64,000 bases of DNA from positions 310,001 to 374,000 of the forward strand of contig JBAOKB010000071.1 in the NCBI GenBank assembly GCA_037044905.1, given 5' to 3'. This document shows positions 48,335-58,993 of the stretch, one piece after another. Each line of letters starts with the position of its first letter. The stretch's first letter is position 1. The DNA is from Hortaea werneckii. Lineage: Eukaryota > Ascomycota > Dothideomycetes > Mycosphaerellales > Teratosphaeriaceae. The position numbers and the translations under genes are program-made. The notes under the pieces are model-generated. The model was not told the origin of the DNA, searched no databases, and saw only the letters and a list, made by a program, of their open reading frames with translations.

Positions 48335-51300
48335 CTAGTATCCCTCAATCGGACCCTGCCAACCCTCCTCATTCCCCTGACCATCGTCCCCCAGACCAAT
48401 CCCATCGTCCCCGACCAACCCATCCACAAACCCCATCTTCTCCAGCTCCCTCGTGAAAAAGTCGTCCTCTTGCTCCAACACCCCAGGCTCGACGCCGAGG
48501 ACCTCGGGGAAATTCCGGACGTTCCACCAATGGACCAAGCCCCGCATGCCTTGCTCGAGGGGGACGGCGTCTTCGACGCTGCCGTCGACGTCGCCGACGC
48601 CGGCGCCGCCGACCCCACCTCCGCCACCTGACAGCCAATCGTCCCGCAACTCGGCGGGCACGGAGAGCCAGACGGCCGTGATGATTTTCATGTTGCTCTG
48701 ACGCCACTTGCGGCCGCAGAAGGGGACCTGGGACTTGAAGAGCTTAAGGGTGTAGTAGCGCATAAGCGGGATAGGGAGCTTGAGATGCTTGCGCAGGTGG
48801 GTGGAGGACTTGTAGGAGACGAGGAGAAGGGCACGGTGGGTTTTGCGACGGGTCAGCTTCTGCAGCGTGCGGAGGTGGTTGATGGTGGTGAAGGTGTTGC
48901 GCCATGAGTAGGATTTGATGGGATCTGTCGGGAACGGGGTAACGGGGTACCCAAGTTCGTCCACTTCGGGAGGTTGGTTGGGTGGGAGCTCGGGTTGTTG
49001 TGGTTCGACGTAGGCGTCAGCGAGCTGGGTATTTTCGTGCGTAGCAGTTTCGTCGCGCTTTAATTTGATCGGTGGTGGTGCGGCGTCGTCTTCTTCGCTT
49101 TCCTCAAATACCGTCTCACGCCCTTCATTCCCTCTTCCAGGTGGTGGACCCTGTCGACTGTTGGCCTGGCAAAAGTAAAAGAAACCACTCTCCTCCTTGT
49201 CGAGCTTGTAATGGCAGGTGCGTCCGATGTCTTGCGTCTGCCACAGTTTCAAGACAAGTGGGACGTAGTTGGAATCCAGAAGTAGTTGTGTCAGGTATTC
49301 GTACTGCAGAATATGGCTGACCTTGAACCACTTCAGAAGCAAGAGCAGCGTCGCCGATAGGGCCTTTCCACCAACCTCCTGGGTGCGTAGCTTATCTAGC
49401 TCCTCTGCGGGTGTGTTCTCGAAGCCTTCATGGATGCCGTTGACGCCGTTCTCGGTAGGTCTTGTTGCGGTTGTTCCATTAGTGTCATTGAACTGGATCC
49501 CGGCCCCTAACCCACCAGTCTGGCCATTCGTCCTGGTTACGAGATCTGTCACATTCTGCAAAACCGCCTTCAAGAGCACAATGACCAAACTCTGCATATG
49601 TGGTAGCGAGTCTCTATAGTATTCGCTCACGGCAGCTAACTTCTTTTCCTCTTCAGTCTGCTGGATCGGCTCGCCCTGAGGCGCTGTCTCTTCTGGCGCT
49701 GGAGTGGGAAGTAGCTCAAATTCATCCACGTCATTGTCCTCGTCCTGATCTCCATAGACAGCTTGTCCGCAGTCATCATCGGGCTGACCGCCCTTCCAAC
49801 CACGTTCGAATTTCATGTAGTCGACGCGAACCTCCCAAAGCTGTTTCATAGCCCTCGTAGCGCGCATGCGCTTCGAAATAGCTCGGCCGCTTCTAAGATG
49901 CTGGTCGGGACATCGCCACCCTCCCACTTCCGACCCACCAACGCATCCTGCAATTGAGTACTGCCTTTCCCTCCAAGCTCTCCACTCTTCTCGTCCAGAG
50001 GAGGGTAGAGGAAAGGGAACATCTGATTCGTTTGGTAATTTTGCTTCTTGGCCGCCTTCCCAGGGCCTGCAGGACTTGGAGGTGGGGAAGGAGCTGGGGT
50101 TGCGATGTGCACTGGCTGGTGCATGATAGAGGATGTGCCGACGTCTGGCGCAGCAGAGAATGCTGACTCGCTTACAGAAGCGTAACTCGGACGGCGATGC
50201 TTCAACGGAGGGAGGATACTGTTGTTCTCTGGCTCGAAAGGAAACAGAGGCTTTGGAGGTTGGTACGCTGGGTACTTCGAGCTGATCTCTTGGCGGAAGA
50301 GATGATAATCAAGGGGTGAAGCAGTGATGATAGGTTGGCCGCGGACATCCTTCTCCTCCTCGTGACCGGAGCGAAGAGAAGCTTTGACATGCTCAACATC
50401 CTTGATGCCGCCAAAAGTGACTAGTATGGTCTTCCAGGAAAGCAAGAGCAGCTTCGTCAGTGGCAAAGGAGCGTAATCGTCCCATCTCAACTTGGCCACA
50501 AGTTGAGTCATGTAGTTGACCAACTTCGGTTCCAAGGCGAGAATGTCGCTTTTTAGCGCCTTCCCACTGACGCCCTCCGTCGTCCTTGCTACCTCAATGA
50601 AGAGGTACAAAAGTGTCAAGCAGCACCATAGCTCCATGCTCTCATCACCTCTCTTTGGTTGTGCCTCATTTCTGCCCGCGTTGTCTGCCGGGCTCGCAGC
50701 GAAGCTCTCATCCGCCCTTTCCCGCAGGCAATCGTAAATGACTTTAAGCCCGTCGGAAGCATGCAATGTATCGACCATAGCAACAATCCACTGGATCTGC
50801 ATGCTATTATTTCCATATCGGGCCAAGCCACCACCGCCCCTGTTGCCGCCTGGAAACATTTCCTCTAAGCTTGTGCCCTCTGTGCGACCCGCAGTCTCCT
50901 CCCAAGCGCCCAGAGCGATGTAGACGAGCATCATCAGGCTGCTCACACTCTTCCCATTGGTCACTTTCAGTGCGTGAATCTCCCTTCTCACAAACTCCCT
51001 CCTCTCATCCTCCGTGACGTCCACCCAGTCTCGGGTCTCACTTTCCTCAGCTATGTCGACTCCTTCCCGCTGCCGTTGGCTTGCCCGCCATTCCTGGTTG
51101 AACATGCTTTTGCACTTCCTCAGCGCCACTTCCTCGCGCTCGCTGTAGGAGAACCACTCCTCAATCTCGACAGGTAGGGACTGCGCGTCCTGGTACTCGA
51201 AGTCGTACACATGATCGTCTTCGCTCAGCAGACCTTGCTGCGGTGGCGCCTGAGTGTTGGGGAAGCTGCTGCGGATGCGCTTCAAGTCGGCAAGGGTCAA

Positions 51301-51627
51301 GCTGTCCGGTGGATCCGTAGGGAAGTCAGAGGTCTCGGTTGGCTGTGCAGGCTGGGCGGGGGGAGCTGGTGGAGGCTGAACTGGTGGTGGAAGGAGCTTC
51401 TCGCTGCAGTCCCTGCCGGGCTTGAGGAGGGGGGCAGCAGGCTGAGCGGGTTGAGTGGTTGGCGAAGGATTGGCGGAATCAACCAGCTGTTCCGCCTCGG
51501 CAGTGTCGAGCGGGAGCTTCACTTCTTCGTCGATCGCTGCGGCTGCTTCCACCTCGTCGGCCACAGGCGGTATCGTTGGGCTCTGCTCGTCGGCAGCAGG
51601 CAGGGCAGGGTTCTCGACCTCGTCCAT
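48335..51627 (-). CDS. FAR11: STRIPAK complex subunit, Far11 / HAM-2 / STRIP1 family
   Basis: Scaffold of the striatin-interacting phosphatase-kinase complex; in Neurospora (HAM-2) and Sordaria (PRO22) it is needed for hyphal fusion and development. Starts MDEVENPALPAADEQ; an acidic and Pro-rich N-terminus of about 130 residues precedes the N1221 domain (DDHVYDFEYQDAQSLPVEIE, EWFSYSEREEVALRK, TLLYLFIEVARTTEG). A Ser/Pro linker follows, then the DUF3402-type region (RKRMRATRAMKQLWEVRVDY, LLLLLKWFKVSHILQYEYL, LVLKLWQTQDIGRTCHYKLD, LKLFKSQVPFCGRKWRQSNM). About 1,097 residues. One missing base near 49873 (FRKRMRATRA: AAA read as AA) breaks the frame. Identity firm. Confidence 0.9.
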
Positions 51628-52404
51628 GGTTGCGAAGTCTTGTGCTTGCCTTCCGCTCTACCTCGTCCGCTCGCGCCTTCTTCGATGGCAAAGGACTACA
51701 CTTCGTACATGTCCCGGCAAAGCTTCCTGCCCTTCAGCTGGACAGCAAGAATCTGATGTCTCGCACTCGGGCTCTCGCAACAAGTGAGACTGAATGAGGC
51801 AGACTATCTACTTCCAGTGCGGGTACCTGCATTGGAGACGTTGGACCTCCGTGTGCCTAAGGCCTTCTGATGGTCAGTGCGCCTTCCCAACTCAGAATCG
51901 CCCGCGAAGATGTGTCAGCGGTCGGCCAAAGACTCCATATCTGAGAGCGCGAAGATAATGCATCCCGAGTGCATCAAGCCCCATAGGGGTGGGCATACTG
52001 GAGCGTGATGGTCTTCAAATGGGGTCTCCGATTGGAGAGCTCAAGACGGCAGCTAGTGGAATGGACAAACTCGCCACTGATCCTGTTACTCACATTATAG
52101 TCGTTATCAACCGCGCGCACTCCTTTGCGAGAGATAAGAGACGCATCTTTGCCGCTGCAAGGGCGAACAGGCATTCTTTCTAGGGCAGCTGAGTGACCCA
52201 TGATACAGTCCATAAATAGCTATTACACAAACAATACCGCAGGAAGAGATAACTGGACCCATTCGCCCTCAAGGCCTTCACCCGCGAATGTGCACCCAGG
52301 TGTGCTTTTCGTGATGCCCAGGAATGCAAAGGCTCGCAGGAAATGCTCATCGTGATCTCGTTAAAACATCGACATCCGCGTTCCTCACCGCCACGGATGA
52401 GATC
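51628..52404. promoter_or_regulatory. Intergenic region between FAR11 and GABA transaminase genes
   Basis: About 780 bp, the promoter side of FAR11 and the 3' flank of the transaminase gene (both -). No gene or motif recognised. Confidence 0.55.
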
Positions 52405-54018
52405 TTATGATCTCATAATCTTCTCCAAACCGTCACACAGCAAGTCGGCGTGCTTCTTCTGGAAGATCAGCATTGGCCTTAGCCGCACTGCTCGCTCGCC
52501 AGAGCCACCGATGTTGATGCCCACACCCTTGGCTTTCCTGAGCACTTCGTCTCTTCGCGGCGAGTCCCATGCAATGAACGTGCCTTGACCTTTGCCACGA
52601 AGGTTTTGAATCTCATTAGGATACTTGGTGGAAAGGTCGGCGAGGCGGTTGTAAAGGTAGTTGCCTGTCTCAGCAGTGTTCTCGACCAACCTAAGTCGCT
52701 CGATTTCGTTGATGATGGCCCGGAAGAGGAGAGCTCGAGCAGGGTCACCTGGAAGATACGGTCAGCAATTAGTGTCATATCATAACAATACTGGAAGTCG
52801 GAACATACCCATCCACGTGTTGAACTGTCTGTACGGCTTGTTGGGCTTCAGCTCAGGGTTGCCAAAGTAGTAACCAGCTGTCTGTGCCTTCTTGGAGAAA
52901 GTGACCATGTCGGGTGGGTCTTGCAAGTTCCAGTGCTCGTGTGCCCAGAACTTGCCTGTCGCGCCAACGCCAGTCTGCACCTCGTCCACGATCAAAAGCA
53001 CGTTGTGCTTCCTTGTAACCTCACGCAGACCCTTGAAGAAGGCCGGGGTAGCATGGTTATCTCCACCCTCAGATTGGATAGGCTCTACGACGACAGCCGC
53101 AGGCTTGTTATGGTAACCCGTCAGCAATGACTCAACCTCTTCCAAGCAGCGCTGTTCTTCCCGAGCATTCTCTTCGGCGTGCTGTTCTAGTGGATACTTC
53201 AGGGCTGGGAACGAGGCTTGCGGCCAGTCGAAAGCAGGGATGTCGAGTTTGTGAATCGGTTTTGAGCGCGTGGTGGACAACGAGCCAAACAGACGGCCAT
53301 GGAAGGCAGTCTTGAATGATAGGATGGACATGTTTGGTGCACCAGGGCTTTGGTTGTTCATCGATGAAGCGATCTCTTCAGCGGTGAAGTCTGCATCTCC
53401 ACCGCGCTCCTGCCTTCGCTTCCACATGAACGCAGCTTTGTATGCCAGTTCGTTGGCGTCGGAGCCCGACTGAGCAGTGAAGACCTGATTCATGCCAGGC
53501 GGTGCTACCTTCAGCATACCAGTCTCCAATATTTCAGCCCAGTCGTGCTGAGGGAAGTTGCCCAGAGCGGGCCTGTTGATCAAAGCAGACGCCATATCCG
53601 GGCTTGTAGCGGCAAGCAGCAGGCTTGGGTTGCTGTAGCCGACGGGTATCGAGGCGATCTGAGCGTAGACATCGAGCAGAACATTGCCGTCCAGGTCGGC
53701 GAGGTAGTTGCCGAAGCTGTTCTGGTAGTTGGCCATCATGTTCAGAGAACGTGTGTCAAAGACTTGGTCGAGGTGGGCGATGGCCTTCTTGGACTCTGGA
53801 CCAGGAATGGCAGTTCGGACCATAGGACCTGTAGGCTCATCCGGGAAGAACGGCTGTTCGATCGCATCGCTCATGGTTGGAGAGGCCGTGGCAGCTGCAG
53901 TTGCTTGTTTGGATGAGGTTTGCGAGGCCATCGATCGCATCGCTGGCCGCGAGCTACGCATGCTTGCCATGCGAAGTGCTGGCTGCAGCCGCGTTGCGGT
54001 ACGGAGGGAGAACGCCAT
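52405..54018 (-). CDS. UGA1: 4-aminobutyrate (GABA) aminotransferase, mitochondrial
   Basis: PLP enzyme of the GABA shunt: GABA plus 2-oxoglutarate to succinate semialdehyde plus glutamate. Exon 1 is 54018-52809, intron 52749-52808 (60 nt, GTATGT...TTCCAG, phase 1), exon 2 is 52748-52405, joining NTWMG to DPARALLFRAIINEIE; 517 residues. Arg/Ser/Met-rich N-terminus (MAFSLRTATRLQPALRMASM) fits a mitochondrial presequence. Class III blocks: GNYLADLDGNVLLDVYAQIA, FTAQSGSDANELAYKAAFM, KTAFHGRLFGSLSTTRSKP, VEPIQSEGGDNHATPAFF, LLIVDEVQTGVGATGKFWAH and the PLP lysine in MVTFSKKAQTAGYYF. C-terminal GKGQGTFIAWDSP and ERAVRLRPMLIF complete the fold. Intact. Confidence 0.94.
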
Positions 54019-54716
54019 AGCTGCTGTGAAAGGCGTCGAGGGTGTAAGAAAGGTGAGAGTTGTAGTTGAGGAGGTGAGTGATTTACATTGGCGAGACGGT
54101 GGGAGTTTTGTTTAGGTACAGGCAGGACCTGCCTCATCGGCGGCGAAGCTACCCTGGATTTCCCCACATTTCGGTTTAACTAAACGGCTAGCTTCGCTTG
54201 TCACTCCTTCCCAGATAGGAAGCCATAGCCGTTATCAGCGGAAGTTGAGCGCATATCAGTGAGGCATGTAGAGTCTGTCGAACCTGTACCTCGTAGGGCG
54301 CAAAATACCGTGCGCAAAATACCGGACGCCCGAGGGCAATGCTGAAGAAAGTCGACGTATTCAAAAAAAGCAAGCTTGCATTGTACAATGCGGATCGAAG
54401 ATCTATATGGGCCTTAGCCTCTATACACTTTCTGTAAAGTACAGGAAAGGCATGACTGTAAAAAGAACACAACCTTGATTTCTTAACCTTGCCTCTTTAT
54501 CACCATGAGAAATGTCTGATCGATTCTATGGCCAATCTCCAATGATCGCGTTAAGTATTTTAGGCGCTATGAAAGCCATAGCTAGTTGCTGGTGTAACTT
54601 CAATTATGCTAATGGTTGGGTGCATGCTTGCACCAAAAAACACCTAACTGCCGTCCAAGTCTGGAACATCTTGATATTCTAGAATTCGCGTTCTTCTGTA
54701 GGTCAAGCTGTCAGGT
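54019..54716. promoter_or_regulatory. Intergenic region between GABA transaminase and MTQ1 genes
   Basis: About 700 bp; promoter side of the transaminase gene and AT-rich 3' flank of MTQ1. A direct repeat GCAAAATACCG occurs twice near 54300-54320. No gene recognised. Confidence 0.5.
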
Positions 54717-55895
54717 TTAATCATGCGACAGGCCTAACCACTTCGACCCTTCTCTTCGGTAGGCAAACACAGACCTGCCATGTCCACTGCCCTTGACAGT
54801 CACTCGTGAGCCGTTGACATCTATTTGCGTTAGTTGCGATGAATGTCCGCCTGGCTCATCCCTCCAAATTTCTACGCCGGCCCACAAGCTCTGCTCAATG
54901 GCCATAGATGCCACCCGCACGGCTTGCTCAATGTCCGCCACCTCAAGCAAAATGATATTAGATTCGAGCTGTTTAGCTAGGCTCAGGATTTTGGGGTAGA
55001 AAGCATCACCATCGGCAACCTGACCACTGTTTGTCAAGCAGCTGGGTACCAGGGCCAGCTTTGGCTCATAGTGTCTGACCGAGGGCGCCGTGACCGTGCG
55101 AAAGCTTTTCGACGAAACGTATGGTGGATTTGAAAGCAGAACATCGCAGGTCAGCGGGGTATCGTCGCCCCAGACGTGATACAGTGCTTTGCAGACGTGA
55201 TTAGCCTCGCCCGGATCCTTCAGCACGTCGCCTGCAATGAACCTCATATTCGACAGAGATTGCAAGCGCGGCGAATCGGCAACGTCGCTTCGTGGCGACG
55301 CTTGCAATTGTAACCGTTGATTGTGTTTGGATAGGGCCAAAGCCCTCTTGGAGATATCAACACCCACTAAGCCAATTTTTGTGGTTCTGTTAAAGACCTT
55401 CTTGTAGAATTCATAGTGGAAGAGAAGAGGAATGCAACCAGATCCTGTGCAGAGATCCAGTACCTTCAATCGCTTCGACGAGGAGCTCACCCGACCGCTA
55501 CGGGACATTAAGCTCACCAAATGAGATATGGAGGCCGCTGTGTCAGGTCTAGGGCGAGAAAAGATCAGAAAGCGCAGCGAAATGTGAAAGACAGTGTTTT
55601 TAGCAAACCTTGGTATGAGGACACCAGTCCGACATTGTATCTCCAGGTCTCCGAAATATTCAGAGCCTAATATGTATTGCAGTGGCTCTCCCCGCGCACG
55701 CCGGCTCACGAGGCGCCTGAGACATGTTTTGCGGCCCTCATGCTGACCTTTTTTGACGAAATGAGCGGCGTGTTCATCAAGCCATCGCAACTCGTTTTGG
55801 GCTGACGGGATATCTCTACACACTGGCAGCAGGCGCGACACGTTCGAACCAAAAGCGCTCGCTTTGCGAAACAGCGATGGAGGAAGTCGGGGCAT
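54717..55895 (-). CDS. MTQ1: HemK-type protein N5-glutamine methyltransferase, mitochondrial (Mtq1-like)
   Basis: SAM-dependent enzyme that methylates the Gln of the GGQ motif of organellar release factors. An N-terminal helical recognition domain (ARGEPLQYILGSEYFGDLEI) is followed by IPRPDTAAS, SAM motif I LDLCTGSGCIPLL, VGVDISKRALALSKHNQ, the catalytic NPPY in CDVLLSNPPYVSSK, and ILLEVADIEQAVRVA. I infer an intron at 55549-55608 (60 nt, GTTTGC donor, CCCTAG acceptor) between IPR and PDT, the family's conserved IPRPDT; it has no stop and a length divisible by three, so unspliced RNA stays open with 20 extra residues. Spliced length 372. Basic N-terminus fits a mitochondrial location. Divergent to RAD23. 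Confidence 0.88.
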   Translation of the reverse strand: MPRLPPSLFRKASAFGSNVSRLLPVCRDIPSAQNELRWLDEHAAHFVKKGQHEGRKTCLRRLVSRRARGEPLQYILGSEYFGDLEIQCRTGVLIPRFAKNTVFHISLRFLIFSRPRPDTAASISHLVSLMSRSGRVSSSSKRLKVLDLCTGSGCIPLLFHYEFYKKVFNRTTKIGLVGVDISKRALALSKHNQRLQLQASPRSDVADSPRLQSLSNMRFIAGDVLKDPGEANHVCKALYHVWGDDTPLTCDVLLSNPPYVSSKSFRTVTAPSVRHYEPKLALVPSCLTNSGQVADGDAFYPKILSLAKQLESNIILLEVADIEQAVRVASMAIEQSLWAGVEIWRDEPGGHSSQLTQIDVNGSRVTVKGSGHGRSVFAYRREGSKWLGLSHD

Positions 55896-56270
55896 GAATT
55901 TTCAACTGTTCCATGAGAGATCAGTCAATAAAGTCGGAGGTGTGCCCGCGCAAGTGTGGTCGGATCCATCACTTGAGCTGGAGAGGCCCGATTTCGAGAG
56001 GGTCCCGACAGGTCAGGTCGGGTCGGGTGTGAATGTGGATGCCTCAGGCTACAGCCCCACTAACAGCCTGGAGCTCCGTCACTTCTGGACCCTTCACAAA
56101 CACAAAGTCCGCCTACGCCACAAGGTTGTCTACTTTCCAGTCCACCTCAGAGGAACTTGCTTGCTCGAAACATCTCGGATTTGATCACAAGTACTTCCAG
56201 CGACTCTGTTACCACTTTTGGCCACCTTTCGAAAGCCGACGGCTGGACACCATCAACTGAGCTGCCCACC
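55896..56270. promoter_or_regulatory. Divergent promoter, MTQ1 (-) and RAD23 (+)
   Basis: 375 bp. Contains repeated GTCGGGT units near 56014-56028 and a run of short CAC-rich leader sequence before RAD23. Regulatory role inferred from orientation. Confidence 0.5.
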
Positions 56271-57535
56271 ATGAAGCTCACATTCAAAGATCTGAAGCAA
56301 CAGAAGTTCCAGATCGACGCTGAGCCAATCGAGACCATCGGGGCGGTTAAAGACAAGATAAGCAAAGAGAAGGGTTGGGAGCCATCAACGCAAAAGCTCA
56401 TCTACTCTGGCAAAATCTTGCAAGATGACAACACCATCGAGTCATACAAGATTGAGGAGAAGGGCTTCATCGTGTGTATGACATCTAAGGTAAGGACTCG
56501 GCTTCTTCGACGGGATATACAGTATTAGCTAACGGCTTATCGCAGCCCAAAGCAGCTCCAAAGCCTGCTGAGCCTTCGACGCCTGCGCAGACCGCATCCA
56601 CTCCTGCCGCACCTCCAGCGCCGGCATCGAACACCGCTCCCGCTGCTCAGCCTCCGGCGACTCCATCTCCAGCACCCGCATCAACCGCGACTGACCCGGC
56701 CACGTTCAACGACCCATCGGCGCTTGCGCTTGGTGAGCAGCGCAATGCAGCAATAGCCAGCATGGAGGGCATGGGCTTTCCTAGAGACCAGATCGATCGC
56801 GCTATGCGCGCCGCATTCTTCAATCCCGATCGTGCGGTAGAGTACCTCTTGACCGGCATCCCAGAGAGTGCGCAAGAAGAAGAGCGGGAGGCTGCTGCGC
56901 CTCGACCGGCGGCACCTCAAGGTGCTCAGCCGCAGCAGCCGGCCCAGACAGGGGGTGCGACGCAAGGACAGCAGGGCGAGGAGCCAGTGAACCTGTTCGA
57001 AGCAGCGGCACAGGCAGGTCGCGGTGGCGGTGGCGGCGGCGGAAACCGAGGCGCGGGTGATTAGCCTCCGCCCTTGGCGGCGGCCAGGGAGGCGGCAACA
57101 CAGCAAACCTTGACTTCCTACGCAACAACCCACAATTTCAGCAGCTAAGACAGGTTGTTCAGCAACAGCCTGCCATGCTTGAGCCTATTCTCCAACAAGT
57201 CGCTGCAGGTAACCCCCAGCTTGCGCAGATCATCACTCAGAACCCGGAACAGTTCATGCAGCTCTTGGCTGAAGATGGCGACGACGATGCTGCGTTGCCG
57301 CCTGGTGCCCAGCAGATCTCGGTCACCGAGGAGGAGCGTGAAGCGATTGAGAGGGTATGTGCTTCAGCTCAGTAATAATTGTGGCAAAAATGTACTAACT
57401 CAATCCTAGTTATGCCGCCTTGGATTCGAACGGGATATGGTGATTCAGGCCTACTTCGCGTGCGACAAGAACGAAGAATTGGCAGCCAACTTCCTATTCG
57501 ACCAGCCTGACGAGCCAGATGAGCCTGCCGCTTAG
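56271..57535 (+). CDS. RAD23: UV excision repair / proteasome shuttle protein Rad23
   Basis: Carries ubiquitylated substrates to the proteasome and stabilises Rad4/XPC in nucleotide excision repair. Exon 1 is 56271-56489, intron 56490-56545, exon 2 from 56546 to 57354, intron 57355-57409, exon 3 is 57410-57535, all phase 0. Domains: ubiquitin-like (MKLTFKDLKQQKFQIDAE to GFIVCMTSK), Ala/Pro/Thr linker, UBA1 (IASMEGMGFPRDQIDRAMRA), Gly/Gln linker, XPC-binding (LDFLRNNPQFQQLRQVVQQQ, NPQLAQIITQNPEQF), UBA2 spliced as EREAIER|LCRLGFERDMV. About 384 residues, normal. One missing T at 57061-57062 (GDLASALGG) breaks the frame in the poly-Gly linker; without it the product would end at residue about 245 and lose the XPC-binding and UBA2 domains. 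Confidence 0.93.
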
Positions 57536-58993
57536 AGCGATGAACACTACATAGGCACAACACCTAATCTGTGACGATGACGAGAGGATTTGAAGCGCCG
57601 AGCCCCAAGCCTCAAAAGTGAGGAGAGGACTGGATCAAAGCAGACTTTGCATCATGACTCTCGGCTGATGACTTACTTGCATAAAACGTGGCCTTTGAAG
57701 GCCTCGTTATGATGGCGACGCATCACGGCTTGCAGCCTTGCTGATATGTTGAACGTAGTGGAAATACCTGTAGCTTTCTAAACAAAAAGAAGGGCATCAA
57801 GCATTCTTCCACCATTACGAATGTTCATGTGATTTCATTGTATCACGGCAACAAGTTCGGGGTCCGATTGATGGTTGATTTGGATTCGTGTGATAGTAGA
57901 TGCGTTGCGAAATTTCTGATCCGTGAACTCAAGATCTCAACCTTATCAAAGCCTCGATGGACTCGAAAAGATGCCAATGGGAAGAAGGAGGGATGTACCG
58001 CACTGAATAAGTACTAAGGCCGACATGGAACTCGAGTGCCTCTTTCACTGCTTCACTATTGATGCGTATGAAGAATCCCTTGACCCATACAAATTGGTGT
58101 ACGATCTGGTCCCCGTCAATTCCGTGATTCTTCGTGGTGATCGGAAAAAGTATGCTTGACTTGATGATCGCAACTTCACCGACTCACTTGACTCTCAAGC
58201 TCACCAACCGGTATTCATTGACACGTGAGGATGCATCGTTACAAGTGACCTTATTCGGTTCGCGTGACGGATGTCGTTGGCCTGAGACAGGTCGTTGACA
58301 GGAGGTTGCCGAATGGAACAAAGCGCACCACACGCTCAGCCAATCAGATTCGCGCGCTAAAGGGCCGCTTCTGTTGCTTGCACCTCTGGGAAGGACTTCG
58401 AGGTATCTATTTCTGCTGGGTCTACGTCTGCTGTGGACACATCTATCACGGCGACGTGCTCCTTGGTGTGTCGCCGCCCATTGTATACGATCAGGCGTTG
58501 CGTTGATTCAAGCGATCGCGAATTTGACGAAACACTTCCTTAATTCATTTTGTCTTTTTGCCGCACACGGGGTCTATAAGGCCACTGCCACCTGGGACCG
58601 CACGGCACTCACCACACAAGACTCGATCGAACCAATTCCGAGCACCGGTAAGTCTCCTTTTGATCAAGGTCGTCACGGCCGCGATTGATGTGCCTGCGTT
58701 GCTACCCTGCCTTCACGAGCTTCTGAGAAGCAGGCGGCACCTCCGCTTGAGCGTCGAGTTGCCCATTTCACCGTGTGGGCTACGCGACCGTCTTCAAGCG
58801 CATCGGCATCATTAGCAGAGATGAATTGTCCCTTCAACACATTTCATCGGAGTGCGCGCTGGAAACGACCCATCGACTGGCTATTGTCGGCGTGTCATCG
58901 ATTTTCTTTTCAAGCTTGTCCGCTTATGCAGAGCTTGATCGCCATTCCATTCTCCGTGAGTGTCATTCACTAACGCTTCTTTTCTTTTAGAAA
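57536..58993. promoter_or_regulatory. Intergenic region with probable 5' UTR intron of the next gene
   Basis: About 1.45 kb. Near the right end a GTAAGT donor at 58648 and a pyrimidine-rich acceptor ending TTTTAG at 58990, four bases before the next ATG, suggest a 343-nt leader intron; a second donor at 58956 would give an implausibly short one. No gene recognised. Confidence 0.55.
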
